Origin: Apostichopus japonicus | Taxonomy: Eukaryota; Echinodermata; Holothuroidea; Aspidochirotida; Stichopodidae | Direction: 5' to 3' | DNA: 64,000 nucleotides | NCBI RefSeq assembly: GCF_037975245.1 | Contig: NC_092582.1 | Span: forward strand, 13,824,077-13,888,076 | Part shown: piece by piece, positions 40,084-50,382 of the stretch | How the letters are laid out: every line of letters starts with the position of its first letter | Position numbering within the stretch: position 1 is the first letter of the stretch | Translations under genes and position numbers: made by a program | Notes under the pieces: model-generated | Database searches by the model: none | What the model saw: the letters and a program-made list of their open reading frames with translations, nothing else | What the model was told of the DNA's origin: nothing

Positions 40084-40451
40084 TATGGCAAGCCATGTGG
40101 GACAAACGCCGCATAATATATCCGCGTATTAATTCGAATGTATACGCATATCAATTGTTTTGCCGGGATCTCGCGAGCCCGCCAAAACATTTAACGTTGG
40201 TATATGTACACAGCAAGAGCGGAATTGTTTTTTCTTGTATATTCTAATTAATCCGTTCATATATTGGATTTAATCTCCATATGCATGTATTTTTTTTAAT
40301 ACGTGTATATTTTCGAATTAATACGTGCATATATTCGCATTAATACGCGGATAAATTTAAGCCATATGATTGGCTCATAATCTATACGCGTATATATTCC
40401 AATTAATACGCGGATAAATTATGCTATGTTTGTCCCATATGGCTTGCCATA
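40084..40451. mobile_element. TATGGCAAGCC-ended MITE, 368 bp, 6-bp TSD
   Basis: Ends TATGGCAAGCCAT and ATGGCTTGCCATA, with inverted similarity extending about 60 bp (GGGACAAAC, ATCCGCGTATTAATT). Flanked by exact 6-bp repeats AACGTA at 40078-40083 and 40452-40457. Shares its terminal 11 bp and duplication length with the element at 23456-25130 but not its ACTTAAGT arrays; it has its own internal ATTAATACGCG repeats. Confidence 0.8.
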
Positions 40452-40530
40452 AACGTATATACCTACGATAGATTTGTATAATACAACCACGGATGCATGG
40501 ATAACAGTTTGGTTATCATTATCATAGGCT

Positions 40531-41104
40531 ACTACGGCGGTCATAAGGTGACATCCGAGATGTAGAGTTGACATGTTAGCATAACACGGCATCTCGACAA
40601 AATAATGAATTTTTGTCGAGATACCGACTTTCGCTAACTTGACATCTCGGTAAAATTTGTCTAAATGCCGAGTTACCATGTTACACCTAACTCGGCATCT
40701 CGACAAAATTTTGATTTTTGTCGAGATACCGACTTACGCTAACTTGACATCTCGGTAAAATTTGTCTATTTGTCGAGTTGACATGTTACACCTAACTCGG
40801 CATCTCCACAAAATTTTGATTTTTGTCGAGATACCGACTTTCGCTAACTTGACATCTCGGTAAAATTTGTCTATTTGTCGAGTTGACATGTTACACCTAA
40901 CTCGGCATCTCCACAAAATTTAGATTTTTGTCGAGATACCGAGTTAGGTGAAACATGTCAACTCGACATTTGGAACAAATTTTACCGAGATGTCAAGTTA
41001 ACGAAAGTCGGTATCTCGACAAAAATTCATTATTTTGTCGAGATGCCATGTTATGCTAACATGGTAACTCTACATCTCGGATGTCACCTTATGACCGCCG
41101 TAGT
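40531..41104. mobile_element. Foldback element with 105-bp internal repeats, 574 bp
   Basis: ACTACGGCGGTCATAAGGTG at the left is matched by CACCTTATGACCGCCGTAGT at the right, and the inverted arms continue for well over 100 bp. The left arm is a tandem array with period 105 bp (CACCTAACTCGGCATCT starting near 40685, 40790 and 40895), each unit itself containing a small hairpin CTCGACAAAA...TTTTTGTCGAG. TA dinucleotides occur at both ends if the element is trimmed to CGGCGG, compatible with but not proof of a Tc1/mariner-type target. It ends about 30 bp before block B begins. Confidence 0.75.
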
Positions 41105-41218
41105 TTGCGTACGGTCAAGAACTTTACACAAAAAAAAAAATTCAAGAAAAGTATAAACCTTCAGTTGAATTTCTTTCACCAGTTTCAGTGAGAAAAACCA
41201 TTTGCAATCAGAGAGAAT

Positions 41219-42373
41219 ATGTCGGCCGATAATCAACATGAGAGTATTATACTGGGTCCATCAACTTCCTTTTGTCATAAAACGAGAGAAGTAGTGAAAG
41301 AAGAAGAAGACAAAGTCGGAGAGGAACCGAATGAAAGTTTAAACGAGGAGAAAGTTGAACAGACACAACTGCGGACTTTAGGCCAAAGAATCTATGATCA
41401 CAGAGGGATAATTGTTGCATCATTTTCAACTTTCCTTTTTGCATTTCAAACAAACCTTGTGAGATTTATCGAGAATGATTTCCACGTGATGGAGGTTTCA
41501 TTCTATCGTTTCGTATGCCAGCTTTTCATGGTTACGCCGTTCATGTTGTACAAGAAAATTCCACTCCAACCCGAATCCAGAAAAGTGTTCTTTCTTCATA
41601 TAACGCGTGGTATATTTGGTACGCTTGCTTCCAATGCTTTTTTCTATAGTATATTATACATACCAATTGGAGATGCCGCTGCCATAGTTATGGGACAACT
41701 AGTCTTCGTGGGTATTTTCGCGAGATTGTTTATTAAAGAGGCTTTCGGTCTTCTTGACGCCTTTCTCGTACTCGTGAGCATTGCTGGCGTTGTGCTTATA
41801 TCTCAGCCACCCTTTTTATTCGGTGGCAAGGACGAAAGCAATTCGAATAAGGAATTCTTCGGTGCCATGTTAGCCTTGTTTGCATCCGTTTCATTCGCAG
41901 CAGGAAACGTTGTAACTAGCTATATGGGGAAGATGAAAGTTAACCCTTCAGCTATTTTGTTGTATTATGCACTCGTAGGAACCGTTGGGACTGGCCTATT
42001 CAATTCCGTTGTTGGGCGTTGGTCGACGCCACCATATGGTAACACCAGTTGGTTTATAATCTGGATAGGGGTAGTTCACTGTTTATCACAATATTTTCTA
42101 ACGTATAGTTTCTCAATCGAAAACACCGTTCTGGTATCAATTATGATGACAAATGAGTCTATTTATTCATACATTTTAGAGTTTGCTCTTTTTGGTGTGA
42201 AACCCGAATTAACATCATTGCTGGGTGGGGGCGTCCTGCTGACTGCGTCAGTGCTGGCGTCTTTAAAGAAGATTTGGATCAGTCGTCGAGGAGCGCAGAA
42301 TGACCTGAATAGTCCAGACCTTCACGACTCATTAGACTATACCAACCTCGAACAGAATAACCATATTTCATGA
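41219..42373 (+). CDS. SLC35G/EamA-type membrane transporter, gene B
   Basis: 384 residues, single exon, collinear with gene A: I count 24 amino-acid substitutions and one missing residue (an Asp in the acidic N-terminal run). Two EamA domains and all landmarks (IPIGDAAAIVMGQ, KEAFGLLDAF, LISQPPFLFGG, RWSTPPYG) are kept. Changes cluster in membrane segments and the loop after the first domain (DESNSNKEFFG versus DETNPNREFLG). The putative 5' UTR acceptor (TTTCAG before the leader) is retained, but the sequence upstream of it is unrelated to gene A because a foldback element ends there. Substrate unknown. Confidence 0.9.
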   Translation: MSADNQHESIILGPSTSFCHKTREVVKEEEDKVGEEPNESLNEEKVEQTQLRTLGQRIYDHRGIIVASFSTFLFAFQTNLVRFIENDFHVMEVSFYRFVCQLFMVTPFMLYKKIPLQPESRKVFFLHITRGIFGTLASNAFFYSILYIPIGDAAAIVMGQLVFVGIFARLFIKEAFGLLDAFLVLVSIAGVVLISQPPFLFGGKDESNSNKEFFGAMLALFASVSFAAGNVVTSYMGKMKVNPSAILLYYALVGTVGTGLFNSVVGRWSTPPYGNTSWFIIWIGVVHCLSQYFLTYSFSIENTVLVSIMMTNESIYSYILEFALFGVKPELTSLLGGGVLLTASVLASLKKIWISRRGAQNDLNSPDLHDSLDYTNLEQNNHIS

Positions 42374-43495
42374 TATATTCACATATCAAAAAGGTAATCA
42401 GTTTTGTACCTAAATAATAACTTGCAAATTGTTGCTAATTGTTTCCGAAAAGTCTTTCCCTATACACTCGGAAGTTCTAACCCGAGCATTAAATTAAGAC
42501 ATGGAATTGTGGACAGTAAAATGCTCTTTGAAGCTTGAACTTTAAGTGACCATTATTTTGATTTTCTAGCATATATTTGGAGTCAATACTTAGACCCTTT
42601 AATTTGATAATGCCACATAGAATTTTTGATTCTTTTATACAGTGAGTGTAAAAATATATGCATAAAAGATACATGTTTTTAAATAAGGATTAATACAGGG
42701 ACGTCACTATGAGGGTATAAGTGGGTGGTGGTGCATCTGGGGATGGGGTGCAAAACCCACAGATTTTTTTGAAGAAAGAAAATTGAACACAAACACGTCT
42801 GGAAATGGTCGATACAGCCTTTTTTCTTTTACTATTTCGAAAACTCACTTATCTGTTCTTCAAAGGGGTGATATCTGGTCAGTGCGTTGGTTGTGAGGTA
42901 AGCCTTGCGGTAATTGTGGGTCAGTCAACCATGCCGTTTGTCGTCGAGATAACAGTTGTCGGGAATGTGAAGTCTTGTCGGGAAGATGATATATCCATGC
43001 TAAATTCACGTTCGCGCGGTCAGTTGTCTGTACAATCAGATTTTCTTTCCGTTAAAATATCCCGACCCCTCCCCTATCCCCCAATCCAACCCCCACCACC
43101 TTTTCGCCCCATGAATCATCGGACCGTAGCGACACCTCTGAGTGGGTGTGTTACATTTGTAACCTTTAAATAGTTTACTTAAAATTTGGTCGACAAAGGT
43201 CGATAGAGCTACATTCAGTTACTGAAACACATGTAGGCGTGGTTACTGATGAATTATCGCACCCTCTGTTTAGAAAGTTTCGAACAATTATTGAACGAAA
43301 CTATTAAAGAAAACTTGTTGCAAACTATTAGCACGACGATATACTAATGGCATGAAAATAATGATTTTGCCAAAGCTTTGTAGAATTTGCCGTGACACAA
43401 AAACGAAAAATCGTGTAAAACCCATCTGCATTTGTCACGAAAACAAACTCTTTAACTTGACATTTTGTTGTTAGCAATTAGTGGCCAGTTATGAT
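42374..43495. other. 3' flank of gene B
   Basis: Matches the 3' flank of gene A. ATTAAA occurs at about 42489. Open frame 42805-43173 is not supported. Confidence 0.5.
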
Positions 43496-43718
43496 CAGTG
43501 GCGTCGCCAGGGGGTGGTCTGGGTGGGGGGGGGGGGCTAGTTACTTCAAGTTGCAAAGTATACCACCAGGTTGCATCTAAGGACCTTTAATTTATTAATA
43601 AAAAAAATCTCCCCTAATACCCCTCCCCCAGGACGGCATTCTCAAACAAACAAAATTAAGTGATGCCCCCCCCCCCCCCCAGTAGCCCCCAAGATTGAAA
43701 TGTCTGGTGACGCTACTG
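43496..43718 (+). mobile_element. hAT-like element in block B, 223 bp, internally deleted
   Basis: Same insertion as 36063-36422: GTTATGAT duplications at 43488-43495 and 43719-43726, left end CAGTGGCGTCGCCAG, right end CTGGTGACGCTACTG (two changes). It lacks about 137 internal bases present in block A and carries long G and C runs at the deletion points. Confidence 0.85.
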
Positions 43719-43978
43719 GTTATGATCAGCCTAAGCCTGTAAGGTAAGCAAACGGTTTTCTTTTCAGTTGGTGGCGCTATTTATAAAAGGAAAATATTGA
43801 ATCCTGCAAAACGCTGGCGCTCTTCATAAACTGATAACATACGTCTAGCGTTGAAACATATTGGCGCAATGCACAAACGTTTGACACGTTTCGCAGATTC
43901 ATCCGGTAGCTGACTTCTAGCTGGCTTGCCTTCGTAACACCTCTCTCTCTCTTCACCTATCTCTCTAATAGCAATATA

Positions 43979-44800
43979 ATATGGCAAGACATTTTAACAA
44001 TCAACCCTCTATTCTACTTAAGTAGAATTGATTCCACTTGCATAAAATACAATGATACTTAAGTGGAACTAATTTCACTTAAGCTTAATTTAAAGCTTAA
44101 TTGTATTATATTTTAGTAAAATTCAAATTTGCTTAATTTCAAATAACGTCATGCATGTAGGCATACACATGTTAACTTTGGTGAAATATGTACTTTGTAA
44201 GAAGTATTCAAAGAGAGAGAGAGAGAGAGAGCCTGGTAACGAAAATAAGTTAGCACTTCAGTTAAATGAAATTTAGTTAAAGTAAAATACAATTCTACTT
44301 AAAGGGTGTGAAGACTCGCGCAAAAAGAAACGTCTAATGCCGGTAATCTGACCTAGTTTCGAATGAGGTGTAACAGAAGTGTTAGACACCACCATCGATC
44401 CCAGAAAAAACACACACAACTTGCTACCGTCGGTAATTAGACACTAGTGTACAGTCAGTACATACAGCTGCGGTCAATGCCCACAGCACAGTGCACAAAC
44501 GATACAGCGATGGACATCTCAGGTCTATATAAAAGATAACAAGGTATCACGTTTCATTACTGTCTGCATTTTGTAGCGACAAAAGAAAAACTTCACTTGC
44601 AAGCAACGGAAAGTTAACTTTTGAAAGATGGCTGCACGCTGTTTGGGAGAGTCTTCAATGCCTTTAAGCTTCATTGAATGCAATTTTAGGTTAAAAATCA
44701 TTTAACTTAAGTGAATTACTATTGATCAATCAATTTCATTTTAATACATTACAGCTTAAGTTAAATGCGATTGGTTAATCTGGTTTTCGCGTCACCGAGT
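43979..44800 (+). mobile_element. Decayed TATGGCAAG/ACTTAAGT element in block B
   Basis: Counterpart of 36687-37500, beginning ATATGGCAAGACATTTTAAC with ACTTAAGT palindromes and interrupted by a TTAA MITE at 44303-44663. Further right, a 56-codon frame from ATG 44887 (MQSADTLKKLKSEKIAELKN...) may be a remnant of an element-encoded protein; the start looks like a short charged helix but is too brief to assign. Confidence 0.6.
44303..44663 (+). mobile_element. TTAA-target MITE, copy in block B (361 bp)
   Basis: AGGGTGTGAAGACTC at the left and GAGTCTTCAATGCCT at the right, with intact TTAA at 44299-44302 and 44664-44667. Restoring the site gives CTACTTAAGCTT, i.e. the element landed in an ACTTAAG palindrome. 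Confidence 0.82.
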
Positions 44801-45502
44801 GGTAAATTGCACGCAATTAATTAGGCCGTGTTGCATATTCATATCCTGATGTTATTTACGTGCTCAATCAGCTTCGTTTATCGAAAATGCAGTCGGCCGA
44901 CACATTAAAAAAGCTAAAAAGCGAGAAGATTGCTGAACTAAAAAACCAGAAATGGTCTTTTTGTTCACTCGACCAATTCTCTATACTTGATTTAATTGTG
45001 ATATCACAAATATTCGAAATCACAATGGACAATAACAGATTAACTAAATCCTAGTAAAGCATATCACTTAACAAGGCAGGGATCCAGTGTTTTTTAAAGG
45101 GAGGGGGTCTGACCTCGATGTGATTGACGTCAACTCCCCTGTAGGGGGCTGTGAGATTCTCCACAAACGAAACAAAAAACAGAATTTAGACGTGAAATAA
45201 AGCATTCTGAGGCATGTTTAGATTATAAATTAGGTCTACAGAAAGTCTGTGCTAATAACTACTTTGGATGTGTGTGGCGTTGCATGAGTGGGATTTAGCA
45301 TCATCTGGTTTCGCGCCTGCTCAAATGTTGGTATACTTAGTCGTCGACAATATTATTGGGTCTCTGGTGGAGGTCAAGCTGTGCAGTTTTCACTATGTTC
45401 GAACAAATATTACCATCAAATCAACATAACTTTGGAAGTTGACGTAAATAAATAATAGTCAGATACAACAGGAGTTAAAGGGTTGTGTATCGTCCAGTCT
45501 AA

Positions 45503-46169
45503 TTTCCAGTGTGCTTTTTAACGGAATGGTTATGAGTTGCAAGATCTAAGGATTCTTGAAGTCGGGTGAATCTAGCTAATTGATTAGATTTTGAAGCTTA
45601 AATTTAGATCTAAACAGACTATCCGAATAACAGTAGAAAGTGATGGTGTGGCCTAGTCTCACCTAGATTATTAAACTGTTGCAACTTTATAGATTGACCC
45701 TTGTGTATGACTGACCCTAGTGGACTCTAACTTTAACATGGTATGCCTTTTGTAGGTAGACATTTAGACATTAATGTATAACTAGGACTGGTCCTTAATT
45801 AAAACATGTTCACAAAAGTTCCAAAGTTTTATTGGCTCTGGACTCGAGTCTGGAACAGTTTGGAGAAGGAATTCCCTTGGATCTAAGTACATGTTGGATA
45901 TATAGGCCTAAATTTAGATTAGAAGTGTCAAAACATATGAATATAACGTTGAGATGAATGAGATCCAGTGTTAGTATGACTAGGCCTCACTAACTGTTGC
46001 TTTTTGAGTCCTGTAATGTTGTATAAATATGTGTATATATATGTAAATATATATATATAACTATATAACTATAATGTCGACCTAAGGTCGAAATGTCGAC
46101 CTAAGGTACACTGTCGACCTAAGGTACACTTTTTTACCATAAACTGTCGACCTAAGGTACATATAATGA

Positions 46170-46204
<35 letters not shown>

Positions 46205-46849
46205 CATGATTGTGTTATAATGGTATGTAAAGGTATTCACATGCAGCTATTATGTGTTAGAAAATCATATTTATAAGTCTTTTGGGTTTTTTACAGAGTT
46301 TAAGTTTGCTAAACATATTCGTTTAAGTAAAAGGTTTGAGTAATTTTTGTAAGATTTGGATTTCTTTAGTTGCAAAAAACATGTTATGTTATTTATATTT
46401 AAAATAAGTGTTTTGCAAATACTTTTTGAATTTTTTCTATCATTATAAAAAACATTCTAATATGTAGTCCATGTGGTTTTCATCTCCCAAGTCTTTTCAA
46501 CATATACTAGTATGAGGTGAACTATAGTCTTACATTTCTCACTATGCCTAAATCTGGATGCATGAAATTCTAAATTTTCATATTCTCAAGTATTTTTCTA
46601 AACATACATAATAATAAATTTGTTTGATTTGAAAAATTATTTTAACGATCGGAGTAGGCCTAAACGACCGCTCAATATGTTATTGTAAAGATGGGTTTGA
46701 TTTTTGTTAATTTTAGTGCCATAACATTGTTACGATGCGCATATGGCGGACACCAGTACCGTCACTCAGTAGTTCAAATATTTCTAGAGGGGGCCCCACC
46801 ACCAAGCTGGCCCCAGGCCTCCCGCAAGCTTAATCCGGCCCTGCAACCA
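45503..46849. other. Block-B-specific segment
   Basis: Absent from block A. It ends CTTAATCCGGCCCTG at 46842, a hAT-like right terminus (expected partner CAGGGCCGG is missing), after which B rejoins A at CAACCATAA. Inside are four to five TGTCGACCTAAGGTACA units (about 46074-46161), an (AT)n run at 46170-46202, and otherwise AT-rich text. No gene. Confidence 0.5.
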
Positions 46850-47514
46850 TAACAAAAGTATAAATGACTACTTCATTGTTTTCTATTTATCTGCTATTGT
46901 GTTTCTGATGTTGTTGTTGTTACTTGTTTTGATTATATTTTCTTGTTTGTTTGTTTTAAATCCCGTTAGTCTACATCAGAATGACAGTGACATGGTTCCA
47001 AGTGTCGATTGTTTGAATTTGAAATCACCGGTGATTCAAGTTAGCGGTTGCGTCGCCAGATATTTTTATCTTGGGGAGGGGCACAGGGAGGGCACAACAC
47101 TAAATTAGGGTGGCACAATTTTTATTTGTGAATGCCGTCTTGGGGGAGGGGTGTAAGGGGAGGGGGTGAGAAATTTTGAGTAATTACGGGTCCTTAGATG
47201 CAATCTGGTGCTAAATTTTGCAACTTGAAGTAACTTTATGTTCAAAAATTTCCGGGCTTAGTCTGTCCGATATTTGTTTTTAATTGAGGCGGATAAAAAA
47301 GTTATTGAAAAAAAGAAAATTAACCCTTTTGCTTTGATCATGTTTTAAATAAGAGTGTTGAAAATTAAAATTGGGTAGTAGTAGTGAAGTTTAAGCACTA
47401 GCGATTCACGCCGGGGACTCTGTGACCTTGTTAGTGAGAAAACAACTGGTTATTGTGACGGTCGGTTTGAAAGAAGTTTTACTGACGAACATAATACAAA
47501 TTATTTGGCATTTG

Positions 47515-47745
47515 GCATGGATAAACCAGGTTTTTCAACTGATAAGCCAAGGTTGTTGATAAACCCATGGTTTATCAATTCGATACACTGGTTTGTCGAA
47601 TTGAGAAGCCAAGGTTTAAGATAATTTTGGTTTTTCGAGAGATGAACATGGATTATCAACCGATAAACTTTTTTTTTTCGAATTATTTGGCATCGATAAA
47701 CCAGGTTTTTCGAATGACAAGCCAAGGTTTTTGATAAACCTATGG
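47515..47745 (+). repeat. ATAAACCAGGTTTTTC repeat cluster at the start of block C
   Basis: At least four copies of GATAAACCAGGTTTTTC...GATAAGCCAAGGTTTTTGATAAACC..ATGGTTTAT, running into an AT microsatellite. One copy recurs at 54092-54150 at the start of block D. Confidence 0.7.
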
Positions 47746-47751
47746 TTTATA

Positions 47752-47884
47752 TATTATATATACATATATATACATAAACATATATGTATATATATATATA
47801 TATTTATATATATTATATATATTTTTTTACATATACATACATATGTATAATATATATATATATTACATATATATATATATATAT
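47752..47884. repeat. AT-rich microsatellite
   Basis: TATATA runs with TACATA variants, directly before the retrotransposon fragment; the corresponding tract in block D is uninterrupted (54152-54365). Confidence 0.85.
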
Positions 47885-48892
47885 AATAATAGACAATGTT
47901 GTGTTAATATCAATGGGTCATTATCATCTTCCAAAAGACTAGATTTCAGTGTCCCACAAGGAAGCCTGTTAGGTCCTGTTTTGTACTCGGCATATGCAAG
48001 CACATTGCGATACGTCATTCCGGATTCATTCCAATTACATGATCATGCAATTAAACAATCGCATAAACCAACCTTCGATGAGGCAAACACAGTCAGAAAT
48101 GAAATTTCAACAACTATGAGGGATGTGAAAGTTTGGATGGATCAAAATAGACTAAAACTGAACGAAACTAAAACTGAATATATACAAGTTGGATCGAAGA
48201 AATTATTATCTAAGTGTGCTTTAGACAGTATTTGTATCAATAACACTACCGTAAATAGTTCAAATTGTGTAAAATATTTAGGCGCATATCTGGACTCTCA
48301 TTTAACGTTGAAGACTCACATTGCTGCCAAATGTAGAGCTGCCATGGCAGGACTTCGACTTGTAAGAAACATTAGACACTTACTAACCAGGGATGCATGC
48401 CATACTATTGTTTTAGGACTAGTGATAAGTCACTTTGATTATGCTAACTCCCTCTATGCTAATCTACCAAATGTTGTTATTATGATGCTTCAGAGAATTG
48501 AAAACATGGCTGCCAAACTTGTTCTGAAAAGAGGAAAGGAGGATAGTGCTTCTGAAGCTTTAAAGGAGTTGCATTGGCTTCCCATCAGACAAAGAATTCT
48601 GCACAAAATATTAACGCTGGTCTTTAAATGCGTTGTTGATAAATCTGCTCCCCAATATCTTATATCTAGATTTACTTTAGCACCACAATCTAGCAGGTCT
48701 CTACGTTCAAATAATATCCTTTATAAGCTGATCATTCCACGAACACAGAGGGTCACTTTTGCTTCAAGAGCAATAAGTGTATTTGGCGCTGAGCAATGGA
48801 ATAAATTACCTGTCACCATGTCAAACAATCTGAGAATCTTGCAATTTTTAAAAGAAAACTCAAAACATATTTATTTCCTGGCTAATCACTGA
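47885..48892 (+). pseudogene. 5'-truncated CR1/L2-like non-LTR retrotransposon
   Basis: The frame (real similarity from about residue 18 of 349) begins within the reverse transcriptase palm: VPQGSLLGPVLYSAY is the PQGS motif. The catalytic YADD box expected next reads LHDHAIK, so the enzyme is inactive. Then follow VKVWMDQNRLKLNETKTEYI, VKYLGAYLDSHLTLKTHI, LVISHFDYANSLYANLP, LKELHWLPIRQRI, APQYL and FGAEQWNKLP, the usual order of the C-terminal half. The frame is otherwise intact, so the copy is young. The 3' tail (49090-49150) has complementary AAAGCGCAA...TTGCGCTAT words and ends in AATAAATAATAAT plus TA repeats, typical of CR1/L2 elements. Absent from block D, so inserted after the C/D duplication. 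Confidence 0.88.
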
Positions 48893-49180
48893 TATACTCA
48901 ATTTTTCAATATTTGTATTCATTATATTTCATATTTTTGAATTTTCTTTTAGATTTTATATAACATTTGGCATTTTCTATTTTTCTCTTCGATTTTCATA
49001 ACAATTGTACATTTTTGTACATTCATCTAGTATATTTATCTACGCCATTTGATATCTTATTTTCTTTTGAATGGTTTATTCTTTCTTTGTAGTTTGTTGT
49101 AAAGCGCAATCGAAAACTTTGTTGGGGTTGCGCTATATGAAATTCAATAAATAATAATATATATATATATATATATACAT
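48893..49180 (+). mobile_element. 3' UTR and microsatellite tail of the retrotransposon
   Basis: Non-coding tail with a potential stem (AAAGCGCAA / TTGCGCTAT), then AATTCAATAAATAATAAT running into (AT)n. The tail marks the 3' boundary of the insertion. Confidence 0.7.
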
Positions 49181-49299
49181 ACATATATATAAATATAGAT
49201 ATGAGGCAACTGTAAGTCTGCACACTGTCTTTTTTTTCCTGTTTTGAAAAATTTACGCTCATAATCAATTCTTTGAACTAGATTTCATTTCCTGGCAGC

Positions 49300-49665
49300 T
49301 GCACTATGTATTGTTGAAGATTACTTGAGGTATGTTCTATGTGGCCTTTGACCTCTACGAATTTCGATAGAGTTCTTGCACATACCAAGCTGGAATAGCA
49401 TTCCAAGTGTGAAGTTCAAAGAACAAGAACTTTTTGAATTATCATGTTTACAAGGTTCTCAGACTTACTGTTGACTTCAAATGACCTTTGACCTTCACAG
49501 AAAGGACTATGGTTCTTGTACTCAATAAAATGGATCCACATACCAAGTATGAAGTTAATCCACCATGATTTTTTTGAGTTACAGTGTTAACAAGCAGGTT
49601 TCACAGACACACACACCATCGCATAGATTCCTTAGCCTCCAGCAAGGAATCAAAAGGAAATTTGA
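49300..49665 (+). repeat. TGACCT core-repeat element, block C copy
   Basis: Two core units with TTTGACCTCTACG and TGACCTTTGACCTTCAC, ACATACCAAG...TGAAGTT words, an ACACAC run, and a tail CATAGATTCCTTAGCCTCC then GCAAGGAATC that forms a hairpin. Shared with block D at 55010, so older than the duplication. Perfect DR1 TGACCTTTGACCT at 49482-49494. Confidence 0.7.
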
Positions 49666-49764
49666 AATGAAATTGTTCCCTGTTTTGAAATTCGAAGAAT
49701 ACCCATTTTGAAATATCTGTAGTATAAGTAGTAGATTGAAAGAGTACTGTGAAGGATGATAATT

Positions 49765-50345
49765 GTACATATAATCATAGTATCAAAGTATCAGCACTTA
49801 CTTTAAAACCATAGTATCAAAGTATCAGCACTTACTTTAAAACATAGTATCAGCACTTACTTTAAAACATAGTATCATAGTATCAGCACTTACTTTTAAT
49901 CACAGTATCAGCACTTACTTTAAAACATAGTATCAGCACTTACTTTAAATCATAGTATCAGCACTTACTTAAAACCATAGTATCAAAGTATCAGCACTTA
50001 CTTTAAAACATAAAATCAAAGTATCAGCACTTACATTTAATCATAGTATCAAAGTATCAGCACTTACTTTAAATCATAGTATCAGCTGCACTTATTTTAA
50101 ATCATAGTATCGGCTGCACTTACTTCAAATCATAGTATCAGTTGCACTTTAAATCATAGTATCATAGTATCAGTTGCACTTACTTTAAATCATAGTATCA
50201 GTTGCACTTACTTTAAATCATAGTATCATAGTATCAGCTGCACTTACTTTAAATCATAGTATCATAGTATCAGCTTTAAATCAAAGTATCATAGTATCAG
50301 CACTTACTTTAAATCATAGTATCAGCACTTACTTTAAATCAAACT
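49765..50345 (-). repeat. AGTATCAGCACTTACTTTAAA minisatellite 3' of gene C
   Basis: Some twenty units of 22-40 bp built from CATAGTATCA, optional AAGTATCA, GCACTTACTT and TAAAT. It ends 37 bp past the stop of gene C and so probably lies in its 3' UTR or polyadenylation region. On the gene-sense strand nearly every unit reads AAGTAAGTGCTGATACTATG, containing the splice-donor word GTAAGT; I count about 15 of these. Two unit variants contain ATTAAA on the same strand. Confidence 0.85.
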
Positions 50346-50382
50346 TAAATTATAGTTTTAAATTTCTATCCATTCTCTAACA

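Larger units (their letters stand above)
41136..47490 (+). repeat. Segmental duplication block B (pairs with 33713-39230)
   Basis: Starts in the leader of gene B just after the foldback element and ends inside the truncated hAT-like copy, where ACATAATAC joins AAATTATTTGGC. Contains gene B, the hAT-like insertion at 43496, the TATGGCAAG relic at 43979, the TTAA MITE at 44303, and a B-specific segment 45503-46849. Confidence 0.85.

Noticed and set aside
49765-50345. CRISPR-like array of short repeats
   Set aside because: Units are contiguous and degenerate with no unique spacers, in a eukaryotic context; it is a minisatellite.
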